Positions 24,448 to 35,785 are shown, counted from the stretch's first letter. The stretch: 64,000 bases of DNA from Trebonia sp963777905 (GCA_963777905.1 CAVZSM010000019.1:248001-312000); one strand, 5' to 3'. The notes: generated by a model not told the origin, from the sequence alone. Numbers and translations: made by a program.

Positions 24448-25284
24448 ATGACCGAGTTTCTCGACATCGAGGGCGGGCGTATCGCGTACGACGTCACCGG
24501 GGATGGCCCGCTGATCGTCCTGTCGCACGGCATCGGGGACCGTCGGCAGGTCTACCGGTTCCTGGCGCCGGAACTGGTGCGGGCCGGGTTCCGGGTCGCC
24601 GCGCCGGACATGCGCGGGCACGGCGAGTCGAGCATCGGCGACTGGAAGTCGATCTCCCGCACCGACGTCGCCGGCAACCTGGTCGCGCTGATCAGGCACC
24701 TGGGCGGCCCGGCGGTCATCGTCGGGCACTCGCTGTCGGGCGGGGCGGCCACCATCGCCGCCGCGACGGCGCCCGACCTGGTCAGCGGCGTCGTCGAGGT
24801 AGGCCCGTTCACCCGGAAGGTGCAGTACAGCCTGGGCGGGCTGCTGCGGATCCGGCGCTACCGCCGCGGCTCGCTGCTGCTGGCCGGCGTGATGCTGCTG
24901 CACAGCCTGAAGAGCTGGTTCCGCTACCTGGACCTGGCCTACCCGGAAAAGCCGGCCGACTACGACGCCTACATGGCGGCGCTCCGGGCCAAGCTGTCCG
25001 AACCCGGCCGGATGGCCGAGTTCCTCAAGACCCTGAAGACATCCCCCGCCGACGCGGGCGCTGCGCTGCCCCGCATCTCCTGCCCGGCCCTGGTCATCAT
25101 GGGCACCGAGGACCCCGACTGGGCCGACCCCCGGGCCGAGGCCGAGGGAATCGTCGCCGCGATGCCCGCCGGACTCGGCGCCGTCGCGATGATCAAGAGG
25201 GGCGGGCACTATCCGCACGCGCAGTGCCCCGATGAGGTCGCCGCACTCATACTCGCCTTCCTCAGGCCGGCCGCCCGTGCCTAG
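24448..25284 (+). CDS. Alpha/beta hydrolase
   Basis: A 278-residue alpha/beta hydrolase: oxyanion region LSHGIGDRRQVY, nucleophile elbow GHSLSGG (serine near residue 95), acid in the MGTEDPDWADPRAE segment and catalytic His in GGHYPHAQ. The cap is small. The substrate is not predictable. ATG with GGAGGG upstream. The gene is followed by a TetR regulator whose GTG start overlaps its stop. The promoter carries two spaced palindromes, so it appears repressed and inducible. Confidence 0.9.
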   Translation: MTEFLDIEGGRIAYDVTGDGPLIVLSHGIGDRRQVYRFLAPELVRAGFRVAAPDMRGHGESSIGDWKSISRTDVAGNLVALIRHLGGPAVIVGHSLSGGAATIAAATAPDLVSGVVEVGPFTRKVQYSLGGLLRIRRYRRGSLLLAGVMLLHSLKSWFRYLDLAYPEKPADYDAYMAALRAKLSEPGRMAEFLKTLKTSPADAGAALPRISCPALVIMGTEDPDWADPRAEAEGIVAAMPAGLGAVAMIKRGGHYPHAQCPDEVAALILAFLRPAARA

Positions 25285-25860
25285 GGCTGGGCTGAACACC
25301 GACCGGGTAGTCGCCGAGGCGGCGGAGCTGGCCGACGAGGTGGGGCTGGACCAGCTCACCCTGGCGGCTCTCGCCGCCCGCCTCGGGGTGCGCCAGCCGT
25401 CGCTGTACAAGCACGTCGCCAGCATCGACGCCCTCCAGCGGCTCATCTCCATGCGCGGGAAGGCCGAGCTCGCCGACGTACTGGGCCGGGCCGCCATGGG
25501 CCGGGCGCGCGACGACGCCCTGGTCGCGATGGCTCACGCCTGGCGCGCCTGGGCGCTGGACCACCCGGGCCGCTACCAGGCCGCCGAGCGGGGTGCGGCC
25601 CCCGGCGACGCCGAGCACGAAGAGGTGTCCCGCCGGACCATCACGGTGCTGGTGGCGGTGATGGACGGCTACGGCCTCCACGGTGACGACGCCGTCGACG
25701 CCATCCGGGCCTACCGGGCCGCCCTGCACGGATTCGTCTCCTTGGAGGCCAGCTACGGTTTCGCCTTCCCCAGCGACGTCGACCGCAGCTTCGACCGCCT
25801 CGTCCACGCCCTGGTGAGGGCCCTGTCGAGCTGGAGCGACGTGTCCGAGCCCAGCCCGCT

Positions 25861-25864
<4 letters not shown>
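25277..25864 (+). CDS. TetR/AcrR family regulator with WHG-type C-terminal domain
   Basis: A 195-residue regulator. The N-terminal HTH (about residues 10-55) contains LTLAALAARLGVRQPSLYKHV, and the C-terminal ligand domain is of the WHG (TetR_C_33) type. The GTG at 25277 lies inside the last codons of the hydrolase gene; the longer frame to 25232 would sit deep in that gene. It probably represses its own operon through the palindromes at 24396-24435. Its 3' end overlaps the convergent ABC ATPase gene by four bases. Confidence 0.9.
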
Positions 25865-26537
<673 letters not shown>

Positions 26538-26541
<4 letters not shown>

Positions 26542-27539
26542 GCGTCAGCCTCCGGGGGAGCGGCCGGCGAGGAAGCGGGGCCCGAACCGGCTTCGCCCTG
26601 AGGGCGCTGGTCGGGCCAGACACCGATGTGGTCGGGCTCTAGGTCCAGCCGGACCCGGTCGCGCATGCCAAGCGTGTCGGTCATATCGCGTGGTAGCTGG
26701 AGCCGCCCGGCCCGGTCAAGCACGGCGTACTCGATGGCGTGCCCCAGAGCCGACCCGTCACCGTCGTCGTGCCGCAAGGTCTCGGTGCTGGTCCGACCGT
26801 CCCTGATCGCGATAACCCGCCGGACGTTCGAGGAGACCCCGGGGTCGTGGGTCACGACCAGGACGGTCACGCCCAGGTCAGTGTTGGCCGTCTTGAGCGC
26901 GGCGAAGACGGACTCAGCGGTGACGCTGTCCAGCTCCCCCGTTGGCTCGTCCGCCAGCAGGACGCTTGGCTTGTTGGCGATCGCGGTGGCGATCGCGACC
27001 CGCTGCTGCTCGCCGCCCGACATCTGGTCCGGGCGGCGTCGCGTGCAGTGCGCCACGCCCAGTACCTCAAGAAGCTCGGCCGCTCGCGCATGGCGGGCCT
27101 TCCTGCCCTGGCCCGCCAGCTTCATCGGCAAGTCCACGTTCTGCGCTGCCGTCAGGTAGGGCAGCAGGTTCCGTGACGTCTGCTGCCAGATGAATCCCAC
27201 GGTGCTTCGCCGGTAGGCGAGCCGCTGCCGGGCGGACATGGCCGCGAGGTCATGCCCGCCCACCCGGACCGACCCGGCCGTCGGGGTGTCGAGCCCGGCC
27301 AGGATGTTCACCAGCGTCGACTTGCCGCTGCCGGACGCCCCGACCAGGGCTGTCAGCTCGGAGCGCTCGACGATGAGGTCAAGGCCCTGCAGCGCCTGCA
27401 CCTCGATGCCCTCGGCCTGGTAGATGCGGACCAGCCGGTCGCAGACGATCAGCGCGCCCGCACCGAGCTCGGTGTGCCCGCCCTGCCGGGCCTCGGAGTG
27501 CAGGTCCTCCAGCGAGGCCGCCGCCATGGAATCGCTCAA
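26538..27539 (-). CDS. ABC ATPase fused to an AbrB/MazE-like C-terminal domain
   Basis: A 333-residue protein. Residues about 25-250 form a MacB/LolD-type ATPase (Walker A GASGSGKST, signature MSGGEQQRVAIATAIA, Walker B VLLADEPTGELD). Residues about 270-309 read LDRAGRLQLPRDM and MRDRVRLDLEPDHIGVWP, which match the swapped-hairpin AbrB/MazE/SpoVT pattern (DxxGRxxLPxxxxxxLGxxDRV). A Pro/Ala/Gly-rich tail follows. The start is TTG at 27539, supported by AAGGAGG at close distance; an ATG at 27527 is an alternative. The extra domain may mediate dimerisation or regulation. Confidence 0.85.
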
Positions 27540-27549
27540 CTCTTCCTCC

Positions 27550-30311
27550 TTATGCCCGCAGAGTCGCGGCGACGCGGCCGCGCCGCGACCTGATCTCGTA
27601 GGCGAGCGCGATGACGGTGACTACGAGGAGTCCTGCCAGCGGGAGCAGGAACGACGCGAAGTCTGGGCGCAGCGGCACCGACGCCTGGGACTGGGTGAAC
27701 GCCGACAGGTTAATCGCCGGGGCCACGAGTCTCGGCAGGGCGATGGCGCACGCGACCGCCGCTACAGCCGAGGCGGCGATCGCCGGGAACGCCTCAAGCA
27801 CCGAGAGCCGGACGCGCTGCCCTTCATCGAGCCCCATCGTGGCCAGCTTCGCCATTGCCAGCTCCCGGTCTGCGGTGCTGAGTGCCAGCTCAAGCAGCAT
27901 TACGGCCAGCGCGAGCGCGAGGGCGCACACGATGGCCAGGGTGAAGATCAGGAACGTGCCGTGCTGCAGCGGTGCCCCGGTTAGCTCCTGCAGCACCTGG
28001 GACCGGGTGGTGAAGGTCAGGTCGTCAGCGTCAGGCATGGTCGCTTGCACGGCGTGGAGCCTGGAAACGTCGATTGATGGCCCGGTGAGCAGCATCACGT
28101 TGACCGGCGCGCCGACGCCCCCGATCGCCGACAGCGGCAGCACCAGGAACGTCCCACCGCCAGGCAGCGCCGGGGTGGACTGCAACTCGCCGGAAACCCG
28201 GACCCGCAGCGCGGGCAGGCCCTGCTGCGCGGCGATCGGAACGCTTCCCTGCCTGCCGAGGACGGCGGCGGCTGCCGGAGAAGCCAGCACCGGGACGGCT
28301 GCCTGGCCAGGTACCTGCGCGAGCAGGGCTGGACTGACGGGAGAGTAGCCCTCCGTTGACGCGACGAGGGCCGCGTAGCTGTCCGGGTCGACAGCGATCG
28401 CGGTCACCCGCTCGCCGCCGGTGAGGTCCAGCGGGAGTTCCACAGCCGTCGCGGCATGCTGGACGCCTGGCACCGCGGCGAACGCCCGCACGGCCGCGGG
28501 GCCTGCCCCGAAACCTGGTGAATAAGTGATGGCCACGTCAGCGCCAGCTTCCTGCCATGACGCCGCGATCTCGCCGCGAACCACCGCATCCCGCACCATG
28601 ATGGTGAACGCGGCCATGGTGAGGGTGAGGACGAGCGTTATGGCCGGGAGCGCGAGCGTGGCAGTGGCCTGCGCGGCGCGGGTGAGGCCAAGGAAGCCGA
28701 TGACGCCGCGCCGGCGAGCCGATGCCCGCGCCAGCCAGCGAAGCAGCGGCTGGTACAGCCGCAGCACCACGATCACGGCCGGGACCGCGACGAGCAGCGG
28801 AGCCGCGCTCGTATACAGGTCGCCGCCCCCGCCTTGTCGCCGCAAGACGATGATTCCTCCGATGGCCGCGGCGCAGGCGGTGACCTCGAAGATCACTCTG
28901 GTTGCCCAGCGTCTGCGCCATCGTGCGCGTTCCCGCCCCACGGACCGCCTGCGGCGTGGCAGGCGGTGCTGCCAGGCCGCCGCCACCCCTGGACCCAATA
29001 CGGCGACTGCCAGCGTCGCGATGCCCGGCCACCAGGCGACCCAGCCTGTGGGGCCGGGGCCAGGGACGAGGAGCACGGCGAGCGTCCAGGCCAGCGCGGC
29101 GGCCGGCACGCCGGCCACCGCCGCGCCGAAGGACCCGCGCCAGAACAGGTGCGCCAGTGACGCTCCACGTGCCCGCCGCACGGCCATCTCCGCGGACCGG
29201 CGGGCCGCGACCATCCGGGCCGCGAGAAGCATCATCACGACGCCCGCCACCGCCAGGCCCACATAGACCATCCACAACAGGACGTTCACGCCATTCGAGA
29301 CCGCGACAAGCGTCGCCAGCGGCCCGAGCAGGGCAGACGACGTACTCAGCGCGTTGGACATCGGGGCTAGGAGCCCGGTCAGCTGGGGAGTCTGGAGCGT
29401 GAACTGCTTCATCTCGCTGTACAGAGCCGGGGCCTGGGCGCGCAGCCCGGTTGTGGCTACCGGAAGCTCCCACCGGATGCTCAGGCCCGCCTGGCCGAAG
29501 ATCTCCTGCATCATGGTGATCTCGCCGGGATCCGCGATGAACGCGCCCTCCCACAGCTTGCTCTGACTCACGTAAAGGTTCGGTGCCGCCAGCAGCGGAT
29601 CGGCCTTCCAGAACGAGGAGTCCGGATCGGTGGGCTCGACGATCCCGGTGACGTCGAGGTTCAGCCTGAAAGCCGGGCTCGGCGGTCCATTTCCGGAGAT
29701 CGTCGTCTGCAAGGGAGCGATGACCGCCACCTGAGAGCCGGGCCGCAGCCCCCATGCGCTAGCCGTCTGGGCGGTGACCACGACCTGGATGCCACTTGAG
29801 GGGGAAGTGCCCGGCATGCGGCCGGCCACCAGCCGCATGTGGCCGGTGACCGGGTACGGGTAGGTGACCTCCACCTGCGCGGGGACCCCCTGCAGGGCGG
29901 GCAGCGAGCTGATCACGCCGCGCGGGCCCGATGTCATGGCCGCCCAGTCCGCCGTCTGCGGGGCCAGGGGCAGGGGCCGGCGCCGAAGTCGCGGTGCAAC
30001 TGGGTGGTGACGTCGCCAAGGTTGGCCCGTTTAAGACTCACCTGCTGGAAAACTCCCTGCAGGGCGCTGTTGACCGACTCGTAGTTGGTCGCGACCACGA
30101 TGGTCTTTTCTACTTGCGGCAGCCCGTTCATCGTCTGCTGCACACCGAGCAGTCCCGTCGCCTGCGCCTCCCGGGGACCGGCGGTGGCGGCAAGCACGCA
30201 GCCCCCGGTTAGGAGCGCGAGCGCGAGACTTCCCGCGATCCCCATGCCAGTTACCCGGCGCAGGACGCTCTGTTCTTTCCAGCTGCTCACGCTGCGCCTC
30301 CGTGCGCTCAT
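27550..30311 (-). pseudogene. FtsX-like ABC permease gene split by a -1 frameshift
   Basis: The ATG at 30311 overlaps the stop of the upstream permease (ATGA) and opens with a basic N-terminus and a transmembrane helix, then continues to HRDFGAGP near 29975. The following frame carries on as LPLAPQTADWAAM and runs 795 residues to 27550. That part has the extracellular domain, the MVAARRSAEMAVRRARGAS FtsX loop and eight or more helices. One C is missing in the GGCCCCTG run (29973-29976 on the plus strand). With it restored the protein would be about 920 residues. It is either a recent mutation or a homopolymer sequencing error; all else looks intact. Confidence 0.8.
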
Positions 30312-33300
30312 GCGCTTTCCGCGGCGCGAAGCTCGGCGGCGGGGTCGGGCCGGCGCGTGGCGGCGAGCACGGCGAATACCGCGGGCAGCACCGCCACGGC
30401 CAGCGCGAGCGCGATAGCCTGCGGCAGGGCATACTGCGTGACGGCGGGCGGCGTCGGCTGCTGCGCCGTCGGGGTGAGCGTGACGGCGGGTACGATCAGC
30501 CGGGCAACGAGCAGGCCGAGCAGCACTCCGAGGGCGGCGGATGGCAGGCTGAGCAGCAGCTTTTCGAGGCATAGCTGCAAGGCTGCCCCGCGTCGGGTCA
30601 CGCCGAGCGCGGCGAGCAGCGCCGCCTCGGTGCGGCGCTGGCGCACGTCAGCCGCGATCGACACCCAGAACCCCGTGGTAGCGAGGAGCGCCGCCGCGGC
30701 GGCCATCGCTAGCAGGGCCAGCTGCGGCGCGGCGGACAGCGGGTCACTGGTGACGGCCGTGGCCAGCCCCGCCGCGCTGGTGATGTCCGTACCAGCGGGA
30801 ACGCTGGCCGTCAAAGCCGGGGGGACGCTCCCGTCAGCGGTGGCCAGCCACCACTGAGTGACTGGCAGCGTGGGAGCGGACTGCCGGGCAAGGTACCCCT
30901 GGATGCTGCCGAGATCGGTGATGAGGGCGCCGCCCGGTGCCGTGACCGTCGGGAACGATGTCACCTCAGCCACGATTCGCAGCGGGACCTCCTCCCCCTC
31001 GATGGACGCGGGCACGACTGAGCCGATGACCGTGCCGTTCGTATCCATGAACGCCCCAGTCGCGATGGCCGGGATCGTCGTTACCCGGGCAGCCGAGGGA
31101 AGAAGCACTAGGTTCGCGGGGATCGCTGTGGCCGGCGGCGTTGCCACGCCACCTGTGGTCTCTTGCCCATAGCCCGAGCTAAAGGCGAACGTCGCCGCCC
31201 GGCTCGTGATGTGCGCTGACACGCGGCCTGGCGGCGCGCTCGGCGGCGGCGGCCACTGGCTCGCCAGCCAGTCGTCCAGGGCAGGTGAGCTGGCGTCGCC
31301 CGTCCAGCCGGCCAGCGGCAGGCCGCTGACCGTGAGCGCCAAAGATGGTGCGGCGCGCAGGGGCATCAGGTACGTGGCCGTGATCGCAGTCACCCGCAGC
31401 GGGTAGCGCGCCTGATTGCCGCCAAGGGACGCGACGAGCAGGTGGGGGAGCCCGTCCGCGACCAGCGTCCCGGCGGCAACCTGGTAGGCGGAGCCCGTCG
31501 CGTCGAGAATGGTCAGGGTCACGGTGACCGGCCCGAGCTGGGCCGCCAGCGCGCGGCTATCTCTAGTGGACACCGGCAGATGCAGGCCGAGCGCGGCAGT
31601 GAGCCGGATCGTCCCGGCCCGTGCACCGGGCTGGGGCGCCGGCAGCACTGCCCCCGGCAGGCCGCCGGATGGCGTGATGGCGCGGAACAGGCTGGCTGCC
31701 GGCAGCCGCGACTCATCACCGCGCAGCCTGGCGACCTGTGCTGCCTGGGCTGAGTCGACCGCGACCATCTCGCCGGGACTCGCCTGGATGTCGGCCGCCA
31801 CCGCCAGCGAGTGCGTCACGCCCCGCGCGTCGGTAACCGCACCCACACCGCCAGGCTCAAGCTGGGCGGGCAGGTTGACCTGGACGTCGCCGCCAGTGGC
31901 GAAGATGGCCTGGTCGGAAGCCGACCGGGTCCAGCTCTCGTGCTGCGCGAGCGCGAGCGTGCCAGCGGCAACCGCCATGATCAGCAGCAGCGCCGCGCTA
32001 CCCTGGCGGATCGGCATCCTGCTGAACTGCCAGCCGGCCAGCGAGGTCACCAGGCCCTTGCCCCGGGCGGCCAGCCGGTCCGTTGTCCGGGCAGCCAGCG
32101 GAAGCAGGCGCAGCGCGGCGACGCTTCCGGCGGCCAGCGCGAGCGCGGGCGCCAGCGCGAGCACCGGATCGATCCCCGCGGTCCCGCCATTGCTCGCCGC
32201 GGAATACTGGCGCAGCTGCCAGCCGGCCAGCACCGCGAGTACCACAAGGGCTATGTCCAGGCCGGCCCGCGCCACCCCTGCCACCATGGCCTGCCTGCCA
32301 CGCCGGACCCGCGCGGCAGTTGGACTGGGAGTTGCTCCGGGAGCGAGCAGCGCGGCCACGGCTATGACCGCGACGACGAGTGCCGCCGCGGTCGCGTCGG
32401 ACCAGCTTCCCGGTCGGCCCGCCAGCTGGATGCCAGCCGTCCCCAGCGGTCCCGCACTGGCAAGCGCGCTGGCGAGCCAGATCCCGGCGACCGCGCCGGC
32501 GATGGACACCAGGGCCGAGAGCGGGACCACCTCGGCGGCCGTGAGCCGGGTGAGCTGCGAGCGGGTCGCGCCGCGCGCGACCAGCAGCGCGGACTCGCCC
32601 TCCCGCTGGGCGGCCAGCAGCCGGGCGACCGCCAGCAGTGCCGCGATGGCCAGGACCAGAAGCTGCAGGGCGCTGATCACCAGCACCGACCGGGCGACCA
32701 CCAGGTCGCTGTTCGCGCCGGACAGCAGCGACGGCAGGCTCGTGGTTAGCTGAGCGCCGTTGAGGAAGCTCGCAGTCGGCAGCGACTTCGACAGGTTGGT
32801 GAGGTTCGCGGCTATCGGGTTGAGGTCGCTGTCGGAGAAGGCGGTCATGTCGGGCTGCCCCACCCACGACCCGCTGCTCATCGTGAGCGCCGTCCCGAAT
32901 GCCGCCTGGCTCACGATAAGAGGACCGTACGTGGTGGACCCGGACTCAGTGGACATGCCGCTGGCCGGGATGTAGCTGAGATTCCAGTATGAGTTCGCTG
33001 CGCCGGACCCTTGGCGCCGCGTGAAGACGCCAGTGATGTCAAAGCTGACCAGGGCGTTCGTGCCTTGGTCGCGCAGTCGCAGCACGTCTCCCGCGGAGAC
33101 GTGCAGCAGTGCTGCCGCCGAGACGGGCAAGGCGGCGGGGATCGCTCCCGGCCGGGTGCCGCCTGAGGTCGCCGGCCACCGCCCGGCGACGAGCACCGCG
33201 TGGCTGGCGATCCCCTTCATCGAGGCTGCCTGCAGCAGCGCCGTGTTGCCCTTGCCGGCATTCGCCGGCGTCGCGGGAAGCGCGCCAGGGACGAGTCCCA

Positions 33301-33610
33301 GCGGAGAGGACCAGAATGCCTCCTGGAGGCTGAACGGAATGCCTGGCATCGCCGCGGCGATCTGCGCCCGCAGCGTCGCGCTGCCCTGGGCCGCCTGGCT
33401 GGGACCGCTCACCAGCGCATTCATCGACAGAGTCGTGTCCGGTGCTGTGACCAGGTCGTGCTGCACGGCCAGCGGCAGGGCCTGCCCGGCGAATACCGCC
33501 AGCGTGGCGGCCACCGCAGCCGCAACTAGTGTCGTCAGCGCGGCGGCTGCGAGCACGACCCAGTGCGCGGTCATCCGGCGGGTCGCCATCGGACCGCGGG
33601 GGCTGATCAT
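30308..33610 (-). CDS. Large FtsX-like ABC transporter permease
   Basis: A 1100-residue membrane protein. It has an N-terminal helix (about 15-37), a large extracellular region, a first FtsX core with ARLLAAQREGESALLVARGATRSQLTRL near residue 335, several helices, a second large extracellular part, and a final FtsX core (VRQRRTEAALLAALGVTRRGAA) near residue 1015. It is the first gene of the four-gene export operon. The ribosome site is weak (GAGGTG); ATG codons at positions 8 and 13 are alternatives. The substrate is unknown. Confidence 0.9.
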   Translation of the reverse strand: MISPRGPMATRRMTAHWVVLAAAALTTLVAAAVAATLAVFAGQALPLAVQHDLVTAPDTTLSMNALVSGPSQAAQGSATLRAQIAAAMPGIPFSLQEAFWSSPLGLVPGALPATPANAGKGNTALLQAASMKGIASHAVLVAGRWPATSGGTRPGAIPAALPVSAAALLHVSAGDVLRLRDQGTNALVSFDITGVFTRRQGSGAANSYWNLSYIPASGMSTESGSTTYGPLIVSQAAFGTALTMSSGSWVGQPDMTAFSDSDLNPIAANLTNLSKSLPTASFLNGAQLTTSLPSLLSGANSDLVVARSVLVISALQLLVLAIAALLAVARLLAAQREGESALLVARGATRSQLTRLTAAEVVPLSALVSIAGAVAGIWLASALASAGPLGTAGIQLAGRPGSWSDATAAALVVAVIAVAALLAPGATPSPTAARVRRGRQAMVAGVARAGLDIALVVLAVLAGWQLRQYSAASNGGTAGIDPVLALAPALALAAGSVAALRLLPLAARTTDRLAARGKGLVTSLAGWQFSRMPIRQGSAALLLIMAVAAGTLALAQHESWTRSASDQAIFATGGDVQVNLPAQLEPGGVGAVTDARGVTHSLAVAADIQASPGEMVAVDSAQAAQVARLRGDESRLPAASLFRAITPSGGLPGAVLPAPQPGARAGTIRLTAALGLHLPVSTRDSRALAAQLGPVTVTLTILDATGSAYQVAAGTLVADGLPHLLVASLGGNQARYPLRVTAITATYLMPLRAAPSLALTVSGLPLAGWTGDASSPALDDWLASQWPPPPSAPPGRVSAHITSRAATFAFSSGYGQETTGGVATPPATAIPANLVLLPSAARVTTIPAIATGAFMDTNGTVIGSVVPASIEGEEVPLRIVAEVTSFPTVTAPGGALITDLGSIQGYLARQSAPTLPVTQWWLATADGSVPPALTASVPAGTDITSAAGLATAVTSDPLSAAPQLALLAMAAAAALLATTGFWVSIAADVRQRRTEAALLAALGVTRRGAALQLCLEKLLLSLPSAALGVLLGLLVARLIVPAVTLTPTAQQPTPPAVTQYALPQAIALALAVAVLPAVFAVLAATRRPDPAAELRAAESA

Positions 33611-33822
33611 ACGTACAGCACCTCGACCAGATCGTTACGAGACCGAGCGCGACCTCGACACCCGGGACGGTGCTCATTATGCATATTTTCCGGCAAATGG
33701 GCCACGGCCTGCCAGGGTCGATCGACAGCAGCCGCAGCGCCGTGGCTGCGACGCGCAAGCGGCGCCACACGCCGGCTGCGCCTACATGCAGGCGACCAGC
33801 GACATCCATGGCGGCGGATGGA

Positions 33823-34734
33823 TTACTTCTGTCGGGAGAAGGTCAGGCTGATGACCACGCCGTTCCCGTCGTCCAGGTGCTCGGTCATGGTGTCACCGTG
33901 AACTGTCTCGGTGAGGCTGCTGGTGTCGCGCCGCATTCCGTTCCAGTTGGGAAAGGATGACCGCAGGACCTGCTCGTCCTTGAACGCGCCGGCGTCGTCG
34001 ACCGTGTAGGTTCCGAACACCACGAGAGTGTCTCGCACGGTGCGCTCGTTCTCCTCGTCGGTGCCCTCCAGCCGGTCGCCCGAGGCCAGCGCAGGCAGCC
34101 CGGGCCGGTGCAGCACGTCGGTGAAGTACCCGCTGTCGGCGAAGATCAGGTAGCCGCCGGGCTCGGGCCCGAATGGCTGCACAGTCCCGCCGGGGGTGTC
34201 GGCGCGGGCCGAGTCGAGCCGCCAGGCCGCGGCGACCTGGTTGGCTGTCGTCGGCGCGCCGGCGGTGCCGGCGTATTCCCAGGTGAGCTTGACGGTGTCG
34301 TCGTCGCCGAGGCGGAGGACCTGGCTCAGCCGGCCGTCGCTCACGGTGACGTGCACGTCATCGGCGCCGCGCACGGTGTTGTTCCAGTCCGGCAGGGTCG
34401 AGCCCAGGACGTGCTGGCTGGCCAGGCTTCCGTCCTCGCGGGTGGTGTAGGTGCCGTAGCAGCCCAGGGTGCCCTGGGCGAGCGCGCGGTTTTCCTGCGG
34501 CGTGGCGGACAGCCGGTCGCCGGAGACCACCGGCGGGAGGTCGGTCCGTGTGACGGCCTCGGTGAAGTGCAGCTCGTCGGTGAAGATCAGCAGTCCGTCG
34601 GGGTGCGCGCCGAACCAGTCTGACGTGCTGCCGTCCGCGGTCTGCCTGGCACTGCGCAGGCGCCACACTCCGGCGACCTGACTGGCCGTGATCTGTTGTC
34701 CTGTCTTTTTGCCTGGTGGCTTCTCGCTGCTCAT
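33823..34734 (-). CDS. Protein with two tandem lipocalin-like domains
   Basis: A 303-residue protein made of two homologous halves of about 140 residues. Each opens with a VAGVWRL/VAAAWRL strand, contains DGLLIF/GGYLIF, a GDRL..T..EN segment and a GTY motif, and closes with a W-N stretch followed by antiparallel strands. This is the lipocalin-like (calycin) pattern, and the duplication is internal. There is no signal peptide, so it is cytoplasmic. It is divergent from a LysR regulator 98 bases away, which makes it the obvious target gene. The ligand is unknown. Confidence 0.82.
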   Translation of the reverse strand: MSSEKPPGKKTGQQITASQVAGVWRLRSARQTADGSTSDWFGAHPDGLLIFTDELHFTEAVTRTDLPPVVSGDRLSATPQENRALAQGTLGCYGTYTTREDGSLASQHVLGSTLPDWNNTVRGADDVHVTVSDGRLSQVLRLGDDDTVKLTWEYAGTAGAPTTANQVAAAWRLDSARADTPGGTVQPFGPEPGGYLIFADSGYFTDVLHRPGLPALASGDRLEGTDEENERTVRDTLVVFGTYTVDDAGAFKDEQVLRSSFPNWNGMRRDTSSLTETVHGDTMTEHLDDGNGVVISLTFSRQK

Positions 34735-34795
34735 GCCTGTATCAACGGCTAGCGGTTACCTCAAAATCCATGCGCGCGATGAGACTTTCACATCG

Positions 34796-34824
34796 TTGTC
34801 ATGCGTAATGGGTATGGCTAGCCT
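34796..34824 (+). promoter_or_regulatory. Promoter of the LysR gene, probably leaderless
   Basis: TTGTCA (34796-34801) and TAGCCT (34819-34824) are 17 bp apart. The chosen LysR ATG is at 34832, seven bases after the -10, so transcription should begin at or one base before the start codon. No Shine-Dalgarno sequence is present, which agrees with a leaderless mRNA. Confidence 0.55.
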
Positions 34825-34831
34825 TTGTCTT

Positions 34832-35785
34832 ATGAGCGAGCTGACCGTCGCTGGCCTGCGGGTGGTGCGCGAGATAGCGCTGCGCGGGTCGTTCACCGCG
34901 GCGGCGCGGCTGCTTGGCTACTCCCAGCCGGCCATCTCGCGGCAGGTCGCCGCGATCGAGGCGGCCGCCGGGTACCCGCTGTTCATCCGGGAGACCCGCG
35001 GCGTGCGCCTGACCCCGGCGGGGGTCATCACGGTTCAGCACGCGGGACGGATCCTGGCCAGCGTCGATGCCCTGCGGCAGGACCTGGCCAGCCTGGGAGA
35101 CCGGCTGGCCGGACGGGTCAGGCTGGGCACATACCCCGCGGCGATGGCGGTGCTCGCGCCCCGGGCGGTGGCTCTGCTGCGCAGCGAGCATCCCGGGCTT
35201 GAGGTGAGCCTGAGCGAGGCGCCGACGCCGACCTTGCTCCGCCAGCTGCGGGCCGGCCGGCTGGGCATCGCGGTTATCGGCGTCGGCGCCGGGCTGCCCG
35301 GTTACGACCTAGACGGGCTGAGCCGCCAGATAGTGCTCGCCGGCCGCCTGCGCGTCGCCGTCCCGAACGGCCACCGGCTAGCCCGTGCCGGCATCGTGGC
35401 GGCAGCCGAACTGGCCGGCGAGACGTGGATCGCCGGCGACGACTCCGGCGGCGACCCCCAGTTCCGGGCCTGGCCAACCATCGCCGACCCGGCTATTGGG
35501 TACACCGTCCGCGGGTGGCCGGCCCGGTTCGGCCTGGTCGCCGCCGGGCTGGGCATCTGCCTGGTTCCTGAGGTCGCCGCACCGTCGGTTCCGGCTGGCG
35601 TCACCACAATCGGCGTCGAGGACCCGGGGTGGCTGGGACGGACGACCCTCGCGGTAACCTCGCCGGAGCCCGGCCCGGAGACCGCGGCTATCGTGGACGC
35701 GCTCCGCCGAGCCGGCGAAGACATTCACGAGGACGTACAGCACTGGCGGCCAAGTATCCCGGAGCGTGCGCCTGGCGGCGGCTGA
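34832..35785 (+). CDS. LysR family transcriptional regulator
   Basis: A 317-residue regulator with the LysR HTH at the N-terminus (residues about 5-65: GSFTAAARLLGYSQPAISRQVAAIE, YPLFIRETRGVRLTPAG) and a periplasmic-binding-like effector domain behind it. The ATG at 34832 is chosen because the HTH begins directly there; longer in-frame starts would enter the divergent gene. It lies divergent to the double-lipocalin gene, the usual layout for LysR and its target. Confidence 0.9.
   Translation: MSELTVAGLRVVREIALRGSFTAAARLLGYSQPAISRQVAAIEAAAGYPLFIRETRGVRLTPAGVITVQHAGRILASVDALRQDLASLGDRLAGRVRLGTYPAAMAVLAPRAVALLRSEHPGLEVSLSEAPTPTLLRQLRAGRLGIAVIGVGAGLPGYDLDGLSRQIVLAGRLRVAVPNGHRLARAGIVAAAELAGETWIAGDDSGGDPQFRAWPTIADPAIGYTVRGWPARFGLVAAGLGICLVPEVAAPSVPAGVTTIGVEDPGWLGRTTLAVTSPEPGPETAAIVDALRRAGEDIHEDVQHWRPSIPERAPGGG

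Noticed and set aside
33676..33704. Promoter for the large permease at 33610
   Set aside because: A CATAAT-like -10 exists on the minus strand but no -35 is found at the right distance.
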